Source: Massilia eburnea
Lineage (GTDB): Bacteria > Pseudomonadota > Gammaproteobacteria > Burkholderiales > Burkholderiaceae_D
Direction: 5' to 3'
Assembly (NCBI RefSeq): GCF_009720745.1
Contig: NZ_WNKX01000029.1
Location: 1-52,674, forward strand
Length of the DNA stretch: 52,674 nucleotides
The position numbers and the translations under genes are program-made. The stretch's first letter is position 1, and every line of letters starts with the position of its first letter. The notes beneath the pieces were generated by a model, which had not been told where the DNA came from, did no database searches, and worked only from the letters and a program-made list of their open reading frames with translations. Positions 43,299 to 50,884 of this stretch are shown here, piece by piece.

Positions 43299-44756
43299 TT
43301 ACCTGATCTTCGCCAGCGTTTGCTGGAAGCGTTCGGCGTCCTGGTAGCCGATCACGCGCGCTCCTTCCTTGCCCCCGCCGCCGAACAGGATGATGGCGGG
43401 CGGTCCAAACAGGCCAAAGCGTTTCAGCAGGGCCTTGTCTTGTTCGGTGTTGGCGGTGACGTCGGCTTGCAGTAGCACCGCGCCTTGCAGCGCTGCTTTC
43501 ACTGGTGCGGCGCTGAAGGTGAATTTTTCCATCTCTTTGCACGATACGCACCAGTCGGCGTAAAAGTCGAGCATGACGGGTTTGCCTTTCGCGAGTTCGG
43601 CCTCCAGTTCCTGCACATTGCTGATACGCTTGAATGGCAGCGCCGAAGTGTGGTGGCTAGGCAGTAGCGGCAATGCCATCCAGGCGGCCAGCGCCAGCAG
43701 CATGACGCCGAAGCCTCGCTTGACCCACACCATCCACGCGCCGGCCCGCGGCAGCAGGCTGCCGGCGGAAACGCCCACCAGCACCAGCGGCACGCTCATG
43801 CCGGCTGCCATCGCGAACAGGGCGCTGCCGCCTACCAGCACGTCGCGCGTCTGGCTGATGTAGACCAGGGCTCCGGCCAGCGGTGCGGCCACGCAGGGGC
43901 CGACCATCAGGGCGGAGATGGCGCCCATGCCGAAGACGCCGGCCAGCTTGCCTGCGCTGCGGCGGTTGGAGCTTTCGGCCAGGCGCGATTGGAGGGCATT
44001 CGGCAGCTGCAGTTCGTACAAGCCGAACATCGACAGCGCCAGCGCGGTGAGCAGCAGGGCGAAGCCGCCGATTACCCATGGCTTTTGCAGCGAAGCGGCG
44101 AGGCCTTCTCCTGCCAGGCCGGCGGCAATGCCGAAGGCGGTGTACACCAGGGCCATGCCAAGCGAATAGGCAGCGGACAGCAGCAGTCCGCGCTTGCGGC
44201 TTGGCTTGGCGCTGTCGCCGACGATGATCGAGGACAGGATGGGGACCATCGGCAGCACGCAGGGGGTGAATGCGAGGCCGAGGCCAAGCAGCAGGAACAG
44301 GGGCACGATCTTCAGCAGCCGTCCGCCCTGCAGCACTTGCGCCAGCGGTGCGGCGGCCTGCATGGTGATGCCGGACTCCATCGGCGAATAGCACAGGCCC
44401 GCGTCGGCGCAGCCCTGGCTTGTTACACGCAACACAAAGGGGCCTTCGCCCTGCACCGGCACGCGCACCGTAACGCGGTGGCGGTAGGTTTCCACTTGCT
44501 TGCCGAAGGTCTGGTCGAACTTCACTTTGCCGGCCGGCAGTTCAGGTGCACCCAGCTTGGCGCCGTCGGCACTGAACTTGAAGCGGTCGCGGTACATGTA
44601 GTAGCCATCGGCGATGTCGAAACTGACTTCGGCGGTGCCGCCATCGGCCATCCTTGCGGCGAAGCGGAAGGCGGCTTCCGGCTCGAGGAAGTCTTGCGCA
44701 AAGGCGCGGGCGACAAAAGCCAGCAGGGCAAACAGCATCAGCAGGCGGCGCATCAT
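43299..44756 (-). CDS. dsbD: Protein-disulfide reductase DsbD-like
   Basis: A 485-residue inner-membrane electron carrier that passes reducing power from cytosolic thioredoxin to periplasmic proteins. After a signal peptide (MLFALLAFVARAFA) comes the alpha domain (about 20-140, with SQGCADAGLCYSP), then about eight membrane helices whose paired cysteines lie in AFTPCVLPMVP and MVGPCVAAP, and a C-terminal thioredoxin domain with WCVSCKEMEK. It is shorter than the E. coli protein (565). Its ATG overlaps the upstream thioredoxin gene by 4 bases. Confidence 0.93.
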   Translation of the reverse strand: MMRRLLMLFALLAFVARAFAQDFLEPEAAFRFAARMADGGTAEVSFDIADGYYMYRDRFKFSADGAKLGAPELPAGKVKFDQTFGKQVETYRHRVTVRVPVQGEGPFVLRVTSQGCADAGLCYSPMESGITMQAAAPLAQVLQGGRLLKIVPLFLLLGLGLAFTPCVLPMVPILSSIIVGDSAKPSRKRGLLLSAAYSLGMALVYTAFGIAAGLAGEGLAASLQKPWVIGGFALLLTALALSMFGLYELQLPNALQSRLAESSNRRSAGKLAGVFGMGAISALMVGPCVAAPLAGALVYISQTRDVLVGGSALFAMAAGMSVPLVLVGVSAGSLLPRAGAWMVWVKRGFGVMLLALAAWMALPLLPSHHTSALPFKRISNVQELEAELAKGKPVMLDFYADWCVSCKEMEKFTFSAAPVKAALQGAVLLQADVTANTEQDKALLKRFGLFGPPAIILFGGGGKEGARVIGYQDAERFQQTLAKIR

Positions 44757-45754
44757 TGCACCTCAAGGGCTTTGACTGCTTGCGCCAGGCCGCGTTCTCC
44801 GGGGCCGATCACGCGCGCCACGCGGCCTTGTCTGTCCAGCAGGACGACGCTGGGGATCTGGCGCACGCCGAAGGCATTGAACAGCGCGCCGTCCTTGTCC
44901 AGCCGCATTGCCATGCGCGACTTTTTGCTGCGGGCGAATTCGGCGACTTCCTTGTCGGAGGACCATACCGGCGAGGCCACTGCCAGCCATTCGACGCCGT
45001 TGTTTGCGGCAAGCGTTTCGGCTTCTTCGCGCACACGCTGGCAGGCTTGCGCAGTCGCTGGGCGGCTCTCTTTCAGGTAGGACTCGCACCATGGGGAGAA
45101 GAACATCAGGGCGCGCGGTTTGCCTTGCGCGGCGGGCAGCGGGAGGCCCTTGGCGAGGTCACCTACCTTCAGGACGGGCTGGCTCGGCGCGGCTGCCGGT
45201 GCGGCCAGCGCCAACGGATTCGCTACCTTGCGCTCGTTGACGGCGCTCGCCAGCGCGTTTTCAAGCTCCTTGTCGTGCAAATGGCCGACGTGCTCGATGC
45301 GGCCATCGCGGCCGATCACGATGTGCTGCGGCGTGACGCGCAGGTTCAGCTTGGCCGCCAGCGACCCGTCGTCGATCACGATCGGCATGTGCAGTCCGTG
45401 CTGGGCGCGGTAGCTTTTCACGTCGGCTTCGGTATCGCTGTAGCCGGCATTGACCGCCACCACGGCGATCTTGTCGCCGTACTGCTCGTACGCTTTTTCG
45501 AATGCCGGCATCTGCTCACGGCATGGCACGCACCAGGTAGCCCAGAATTTCAGGTAGACCGGCTTCTTGCCGTAAAAGCTGGCCAGGTCGATACGCTGGC
45601 CGTCGATGGTCTGCAGGACCGCCGCCGGTCCGGGTTGGCCGACCAGCGCCTTGCCGGCCAGCTTGGCGCGGCTGGCGCCGCTGCCCGCTTCGTCCGCGTG
45701 CGCTGCGACCGTGGAAAGGGTCAGTAACAATGCTGCGATAAATGGCTTGAACAT
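44753..45754 (-). CDS. Periplasmic protein with two thioredoxin-like domains (TlpA-type)
   Basis: A 333-residue precursor with a signal peptide (MFKPFIAALLLTLSTVAAHA). Domain 1 (about 35-160) is TlpA-like with active CxxC in KFWATWCVPCREQMPAFE and cis-Pro in VTPQHIVIG. Domain 2 (about 190-330) is also thioredoxin-like, but its active site reads FFSPWCESYLKESRP with only one cysteine, so it is redox-degenerate or works by mixed disulfides. The start at 45754 fits the signal peptide. It is translated just before dsbD, which probably keeps it reduced. Confidence 0.88.
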   Translation of the reverse strand: MFKPFIAALLLTLSTVAAHADEAGSGASRAKLAGKALVGQPGPAAVLQTIDGQRIDLASFYGKKPVYLKFWATWCVPCREQMPAFEKAYEQYGDKIAVVAVNAGYSDTEADVKSYRAQHGLHMPIVIDDGSLAAKLNLRVTPQHIVIGRDGRIEHVGHLHDKELENALASAVNERKVANPLALAAPAAAPSQPVLKVGDLAKGLPLPAAQGKPRALMFFSPWCESYLKESRPATAQACQRVREEAETLAANNGVEWLAVASPVWSSDKEVAEFARSKKSRMAMRLDKDGALFNAFGVRQIPSVVLLDRQGRVARVIGPGERGLAQAVKALEVQ

Positions 45755-45835
45755 GATGGCTTTCGTCAGATTGGGATGAAAACCATGGTACCTTCGCCTT
45801 AGGCCATTAAAAAGACGCAAGAATTCGCTGAATTT

Positions 45836-47263
45836 ATGTACCATTCACTCGACCTTTCCATTGACCGCAAGGCCGCTGCCTCCCTGGCCGACCAGATTTT
45901 CCTCGGCCTGCGTAACGCCATCGGCGATGGACGCCTGGCGCCGCAAGCGCGCCTGCCTTCCTGGCATGACCTGGCGGCGCAGCTGGGCGTGGCGCGCGGC
46001 ACGGTGCGGCAAGCGTATGAGCGCCTGCGCGACGAACAGCTGGTGTTCACGGCGGGGGCGGCGGGGACTTTCGTCTGTGCGGGCGCCAGCGCCGGCATGG
46101 GAGCAGCGGCCGCCAGCGCGCTGCGCGACATGTCCCCTGCGGCGGCAGCGCAGGATGTGGTGCAAACCTTTCCCGGCCGGGCCGTCAGCACGCGCCCTTT
46201 CCAGGTCGGCGTGCCGGCGCAGGACGCTTTCCCTTTCAAGACCTGGTCGCGCGTGCTGGGCCGGGCGGCTCGCACTGCGGCGGCAATGACCCTGGCCTAT
46301 CCCGACCCGCGCGGCGAACATTCCCTGCGCGCCGAAATCGCGGGCTACCTGTGCGTGGCGCGCGGGCTCGATTGCACCCCAGCGCAAGTGCTGGTCTGTA
46401 ATGGCTATGCGGGCGCGCTAAGCCTGGTCCTGCACGCGCTGGAACTGAAAGGCACGGAGGCCTGGGTCGAGCAGCCTGGCTACAAGGCGACGCGCGACGC
46501 CTTGCTGGACGCAGGCATCAAGCTGGTGCCGGTGCCGGTCGACCCGGAGGGGCTGGACGTGGCTGCCGGCATGCGCAGCGCGCCTCGCGCGAAGCTGGCA
46601 GTGGTCACTCCGGGCCAGCAGGCGCCGCTCGGCGTCACGCTGTCGCTGCGGCGGCGCCAGGCCTTGCTGGAATGGGCGGCGCAGGCGGAAGCCTGGATCA
46701 TCGAGGACGACTACCTGGGCGAACTGCAGCCGCAAGGCCGTGCGGCCCCGGCCCTGGCCTCGCAGGACCGTGCCGGCCGCGTGCTGCACCTGGGGACGTT
46801 CAGCAAGACGCTGACGCCGTCGCTGCGGGTGGGCTTCCTGGTGGCGCCGCCGGCACTGGCGGACAAGCTGGCGCAGGCGGCGTCCACCTGCGCCAGCGCG
46901 CCGCCGCCGGTGGTACAGCTGGCGGTGGCCGAATTCCTGCGCAGCGGCGCCTACCTGCGCCATCTGCGGCATATGAAGCGCTTGTACCAGGAGCGGCGCA
47001 ATGCATTGGGTGCGGCACTGGACAAGCTGGGCGTGGTGCAGGCGCCTGCGGCACTCGGTGTGCTGCTGCAATTGCCGCCGGGTGTCAGTGACGTGGAAGT
47101 GGTTGCGCGGGCGCGCGGACTGGGCATGTCGCCGTCGGCCCTGTCGGCCTGGTACGCCGGCCAGGCGCCCGCACAGGGCGGGCTGCTGCTCGGCGTGACC
47201 AATGTGCCCGAGGACATGGCCGCGGGCTATTGCGAGCGCCTGCTGGCGCTCACACGGACGTAG
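45836..47263 (+). CDS. MocR-type PLP-dependent GntR regulator
   Basis: A 475-residue fusion of a GntR winged helix (about 1-75; LPSWHDLAAQLGVARGTVRQAYERL) with an aminotransferase-fold domain (about 110-470). The PLP lysine is in HLGTFSKTLTPSLRVGFLV and the Asp/Tyr region in VEQPGYKATRD. MocR proteins use PLP-bound effectors such as PLP itself or amino-acid derivatives, and usually control a divergent gene. Here the divergent genes are the thioredoxin/dsbD pair, 81 bp away. Whether they are its target is unknown. Confidence 0.92.
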   Translation: MYHSLDLSIDRKAAASLADQIFLGLRNAIGDGRLAPQARLPSWHDLAAQLGVARGTVRQAYERLRDEQLVFTAGAAGTFVCAGASAGMGAAAASALRDMSPAAAAQDVVQTFPGRAVSTRPFQVGVPAQDAFPFKTWSRVLGRAARTAAAMTLAYPDPRGEHSLRAEIAGYLCVARGLDCTPAQVLVCNGYAGALSLVLHALELKGTEAWVEQPGYKATRDALLDAGIKLVPVPVDPEGLDVAAGMRSAPRAKLAVVTPGQQAPLGVTLSLRRRQALLEWAAQAEAWIIEDDYLGELQPQGRAAPALASQDRAGRVLHLGTFSKTLTPSLRVGFLVAPPALADKLAQAASTCASAPPPVVQLAVAEFLRSGAYLRHLRHMKRLYQERRNALGAALDKLGVVQAPAALGVLLQLPPGVSDVEVVARARGLGMSPSALSAWYAGQAPAQGGLLLGVTNVPEDMAAGYCERLLALTRT

Positions 47264-47269
47264 CGAACG

Positions 47270-48166
47270 TTACGCCTTCGCTTCGCCGCCCAGGGCGTCG
47301 ACGACGTCCTGCAGCAGCTTGGCCAGTTCGCCGGTCATCAGCATGAAATCGCCGTCGAAGCGTTCGTCGTCGTTGCGGGTAACGGCGTCGTTTTCCTTCA
47401 TCACGTCCAGCGGCTTCACGCCTTTGATGGCCAGGGCTTCGGTCAGCACGAAGCTGATCTTGCTGTCCCAGGTCATGGCCAGGCGGGTGCACTGCTTGCC
47501 GGCGGCGATGTGGCGGCGTACTTCTTCCGGCTCCAGGGTGTGGCGCACGTAGCGCACGGCCGCCTTGCTTTCGCCGGTGGCGCGCAGTTCGGTATCCATA
47601 TCGACGGTGAAGCCGGCAGGGGCTTCGTCGTCCTGCAGCCAGGCAGTCATCACGCCCACTGGGGAGCGCTGAACGCGCAGGCTCTCGATCGGCATGCGGT
47701 CGACGGCTTTCAGCAGCATCTTGATGATGTCATCGGCCTTGGCCGGGCTGGCGGCGTCGACCACCAGCCAGCCGTTGACCGGGTCGATCCAGCACCAGGT
47801 GTTGCTGCGGATGGTGAAGGCGCGCGGCAGCAGTTCGTCGTGCACGCGTTCCTTCAGCTCTTTCATGGCTTTTTTGCCTGGGGCGAAGCCTTGCTGTTCT
47901 TCCATTTCGGCGGCGCGCGCCTTGGCTACCTGGTTGACCACGGTCGAAGGCAGCAGCTTTTTCTCGGTGCCCAGCACCATCAGCATCTGCTTGTTGACTA
48001 CGTGTACCAGGCCGCCATTTGGACGCGGCTTGTCCCAGCCCTGGCGCATCAGCTCATTGCTGCTGGCAGGGGAGAAGGCTTGCGACTGCAGTGCTTCTTC
48101 GAGTTGTTCTGGAGTAAATGCCCATGGGGCGGGCAGACGGTAAACCTGGAGATTCTTAAACCACAT
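47270..48166 (-). CDS. rdgC: Recombination-associated protein RdgC
   Basis: A 298-residue RdgC with the characteristic start MWFKNLQVYRL, the PNGGLVHVVNKQMLMVLGTEKKLLPSTVVNQ segment and a C-terminal FMLMTGELAKLLQDVVDALGG. RdgC forms a ring-shaped dimer on double-stranded DNA and antagonises RecA filament formation. It is limited to beta- and gammaproteobacteria, which supports the taxonomic call. It is convergent with the MocR gene (6 bp apart). No SOS box is visible upstream. Confidence 0.96.
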   Translation of the reverse strand: MWFKNLQVYRLPAPWAFTPEQLEEALQSQAFSPASSNELMRQGWDKPRPNGGLVHVVNKQMLMVLGTEKKLLPSTVVNQVAKARAAEMEEQQGFAPGKKAMKELKERVHDELLPRAFTIRSNTWCWIDPVNGWLVVDAASPAKADDIIKMLLKAVDRMPIESLRVQRSPVGVMTAWLQDDEAPAGFTVDMDTELRATGESKAAVRYVRHTLEPEEVRRHIAAGKQCTRLAMTWDSKISFVLTEALAIKGVKPLDVMKENDAVTRNDDERFDGDFMLMTGELAKLLQDVVDALGGEAKA

Positions 48167-48219
48167 ACTTGTTTGCAGCCTAGCTGAGCATTTTCAAAGG
48201 AACGACATTTTAGCAGGAG

Positions 48220-48861
48220 CTATTTGGGGCAGCGAACGATTAATGTTTTGCCCGCGTTATTGACCGCGTTCAGGCCAGCGTGATCGCGGTTGCCGCGCTT
48301 GAGCATGCAGTAGCTGCCGAGGGGAGTCGTCACCCGCGCCAGGCTGTCTCCATTGGGCAACACTGTTTCGGTCATCGAGAAGGCGCCGGAACCTTTGTAG
48401 GCCAGCGCCATATCTTGCGACAGTTTCGATTCGTGGACCAATACTCGGTCGTTGTCATTTTTGCTCTCCTTGCGCAGCTGGCGGTCGATGCCGATGGCGG
48501 CGTGGCGAGAGCGTTCCAGTACGCTTTCCACCACCGGCGCCGGCTGGGCGAAGGGGTCGGGGATGGCCGGTTCGGGCGCTTCGGCGGCGGGCGGCGGCGT
48601 GCTGGCCGAGGGTGGCGCAGAGGGTACGACCGGGACCGGCTGCGGTGAGACCTTGCGGCGGGGAGGCCGGGCTGCGGCGGACACATTTTGTGCCGCCTCC
48701 TTTGGCTGCCGGGCCGCCACTTGGGTCAGGAAGACGAGCTCTCCTTCGCGCTGCTGGCCAAGCGGCTGCGTGCGCGGCGCGGTGACGCGCCAGCAGGCCA
48801 GCATGGCCAAGTGCAGCCCGGCGACCAGCACCAGCAGGCCATGCCGGCGGTGGATTGCCAT
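48220..48861 (-). CDS. Membrane-anchored Pro-rich protein, tandem paralogue 2
   Basis: A 213-residue protein with one N-terminal membrane anchor (about 8-27), a Pro/Ala/Ser-rich linker (about 55-105) and a small C-terminal domain with DRQLRKES and two cysteines (YCMLKRG... IVRCPK). The layout is TonB-like but no TonB box or domain is found. It is homologous to the preceding gene (shared EGELVFL, DPFAxPA, IDRQLRKES). The ATG overlaps that gene's stop by one base, so the pair is translationally coupled. The function is unknown. Confidence 0.7.
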   Translation of the reverse strand: MAIHRRHGLLVLVAGLHLAMLACWRVTAPRTQPLGQQREGELVFLTQVAARQPKEAAQNVSAAARPPRRKVSPQPVPVVPSAPPSASTPPPAAEAPEPAIPDPFAQPAPVVESVLERSRHAAIGIDRQLRKESKNDNDRVLVHESKLSQDMALAYKGSGAFSMTETVLPNGDSLARVTTPLGSYCMLKRGNRDHAGLNAVNNAGKTLIVRCPK

Positions 48862-49520
48862 CAGGGGCACGTCTTCACCTGGGTTTTGTTCCCGTCGCGG
48901 AAAGGATCCTGCCCGGCCGCGCCGACCAGGTTCACGTATTCGCACCATTCCTGTCCGCCCGCGCGGTAGCGTTTCATGGTGCGGCCATCGCCCATGGTGG
49001 AGGTTTGTTCCAGCACCACTTCGCCGTTGTAGGCGCGCGCCAGCTGCTTGGCCAGCGGGCTTTGCTCCTGCACGATGGTGGCGAATTTATTCAGGCTTTC
49101 CTTGCGCAGCTGGCGGTCGATGCTGGCAGCGGACATGCGGGCCCTGTCGCGCAATGTTTCGGCTGGCGCAGCGGGTTTGGCAAAAGGGTCGGCCGGAACA
49201 CTGGCGTTGGATGGCAGGGTGATCGTTTGTGGCGACTCTTCGCGCGCAGCCGGTGGCGCATCGGGCCGGGCTGCTTTGCTGGCGAGCGGCGGCGGCGCGG
49301 GCCGCGCATGCGAGGGCTGCCTGGCCGCGCGCGGCGCCGGGGCTGTTTCGTCGCGCGGCTTGGCCGCCGGCATATGGAGGAATACCAGCTCACCATCCAT
49401 GCGCGGCGCCGCATCAATGGCATGCTGGACGACAGGGCGCCAGGCCATCAGCAGGGCGAGATGCCCCAACGCGATCACGACCAGCCAGGCGCGCCGCGCC
49501 GGGTTGAAATCTGCTTGCAT
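48861..49520 (-). CDS. Membrane-anchored Pro-rich protein, tandem paralogue 1
   Basis: A 219-residue protein with an N-terminal anchor (about 11-28, AWLVVIALGHLALLMAW), an Ala/Pro-rich spacer (about 55-125) and a C-terminal domain with SIDRQLRKESLNKF, RTMKRYRAGGQEWCEYV and a final cysteine (VKTCP). The C-terminal domain probably lies in the periplasm and may carry one disulfide. The pair with the next gene reflects a duplication. I recognise no family. Confidence 0.7.
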   Translation of the reverse strand: MQADFNPARRAWLVVIALGHLALLMAWRPVVQHAIDAAPRMDGELVFLHMPAAKPRDETAPAPRAARQPSHARPAPPPLASKAARPDAPPAAREESPQTITLPSNASVPADPFAKPAAPAETLRDRARMSAASIDRQLRKESLNKFATIVQEQSPLAKQLARAYNGEVVLEQTSTMGDGRTMKRYRAGGQEWCEYVNLVGAAGQDPFRDGNKTQVKTCP

Positions 49521-49572
49521 AGGTAGTCCGGTTTGCAGCCGGACTCACATGCCAGCTCGCGCGGGAAAGGTA

Positions 49573-50724
49573 TCACATATTAGCAAAAAGATCACCCTGC
49601 GCCGGCTGCGCCCTGCCGGCCTCCTCCAGCGAGCACAGCGCCGACATGCGCACGCCGAGCAGGCGCAGGCGGTCGTCCAGCGGCACGCGGCGCAGGCACT
49701 CGCCGGCGGCGCGGCGGATGGCGGCGGCATCGGCCGTGGGCGAAGGCAGCGTGAGGTCGCGCGTGACCGTGCGGAAGTCGGCGTAGCGCAGCTTGATGCC
49801 GACGGTGCGGCCGGCATAGCGCTTGCGCGCCAGGTCGTCCGCCACCTTCTGGCACAGGCGGGTGAAGATCTCGGACAGCTCGGCGCGGTCGCGCTTCACA
49901 TGCAAGTCGCGCGAGAAGGTCGTCTCGCGGCTGACGCCTTTCGGCTCGTGGTAAGTGGAGATGGCGCGCTCGTCGCGGCCATGCGAAATGCGCTGCAGCC
50001 ATTCGGCGTAATTGAGGCCGAAATGTTCCTGCAGCAGGGCGGGATCGGCGGCAGCCAGCTGGCCCACGGTGTCGATGCCAAGCGCCACCAGCTTTTTTTC
50101 CGCCTTGGGGCCGATGCCGTTCACCTTGCGCACCGCCAGCGGCCAGATGCGGGCGGGCACGTCGTCGTAGCCGACCACGGTCAGGCCGTTCGGCTTGTCC
50201 AGGTCGGAGCAGATCTTGGCCAGCAGCTTGTTCGGTGCGATCCCGATCGAACATGACAGACCGGTCGCGGCACGCACGGCGTCCTTGATGCGCTGGGCCA
50301 GTTCCCGCGTTTCGCCTTCGACATCGGTCAGGTCGATGTAGATTTCATCGATGCCGCGGTCTTCGATCTGCGGCGCGATGCTCGCGACGGCAGCCTTGAA
50401 CAGGCGCGAATACTTGCGGTAAGAGTCGAAATCCACCGGCAGCAGGATGGCATCCGGCGCCAGCGCCGCCGCCTTCATGGTGCCCATGGCGGAGAACACG
50501 CCCAGCGCACGCGCCTCGTAGGTGGAAGTGGTGATCACGCCGCGCCCCACGTAATCGCGCAGGCGGGAAAACTCGCGGGTGCCATCGGGCAGCTGGCGCG
50601 GCTGGTGCCGCCCGCCACCGCCGATCACCACCGGCAGGCCGCGCAATTCCGGATAGCGCAGCAACTCGACGGACGCATAAAAGGCGTCCATGTCGAGGTG
50701 GGCAATGCGGCGGGGCCAGTCCAT
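49573..50724 (-). CDS. dinB: DNA polymerase IV
   Basis: A 383-residue Y-family translesion polymerase. The catalytic acidic residues are in IAHLDMDAFYASVELL (near the N-terminus) and DEIYIDLTDVEGE, with the steric-gate aromatic in DAFYAS. The helix-hairpin-helix region is VRKVNGIGPKAEKKLVALGIDTVGQL, followed by the little-finger domain. The usual C-terminal beta-clamp peptide would be near the end (QGDLFANM). A perfect LexA box lies 29 bp upstream. MDWPRR at 50724 or MYMDW at 50730 may be the start. Confidence 0.96.
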   Translation of the reverse strand: MDWPRRIAHLDMDAFYASVELLRYPELRGLPVVIGGGGRHQPRQLPDGTREFSRLRDYVGRGVITTSTYEARALGVFSAMGTMKAAALAPDAILLPVDFDSYRKYSRLFKAAVASIAPQIEDRGIDEIYIDLTDVEGETRELAQRIKDAVRAATGLSCSIGIAPNKLLAKICSDLDKPNGLTVVGYDDVPARIWPLAVRKVNGIGPKAEKKLVALGIDTVGQLAAADPALLQEHFGLNYAEWLQRISHGRDERAISTYHEPKGVSRETTFSRDLHVKRDRAELSEIFTRLCQKVADDLARKRYAGRTVGIKLRYADFRTVTRDLTLPSPTADAAAIRRAAGECLRRVPLDDRLRLLGVRMSALCSLEEAGRAQPAQGDLFANM

Positions 50725-50752
50725 ATACAAAAAGTCGAGTTCGCTTGCGATA

Positions 50753-50768
50753 CTGTAATTATATACAG
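50753..50768. promoter_or_regulatory. LexA (SOS) box of dinB
   Basis: CTGTAATTATATACAG is a perfect CTGT-N8-ACAG match with an AT-only core, 29 bp before the dinB ATG. It lies between the divergent dinB and chemoreceptor genes, so it might also touch the latter. Confidence 0.92.
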
Positions 50769-50884
50769 TAATTGCCCAGCTGGGCTTGCTGTGGCGACAA
50801 CGCGACGCAGTTTTTGAGCGCTGCGCCGCCTTGCCATGCCTGTGCCATCATCAGGCACAGACCAACTTTCCGGTGAGGCATGGC

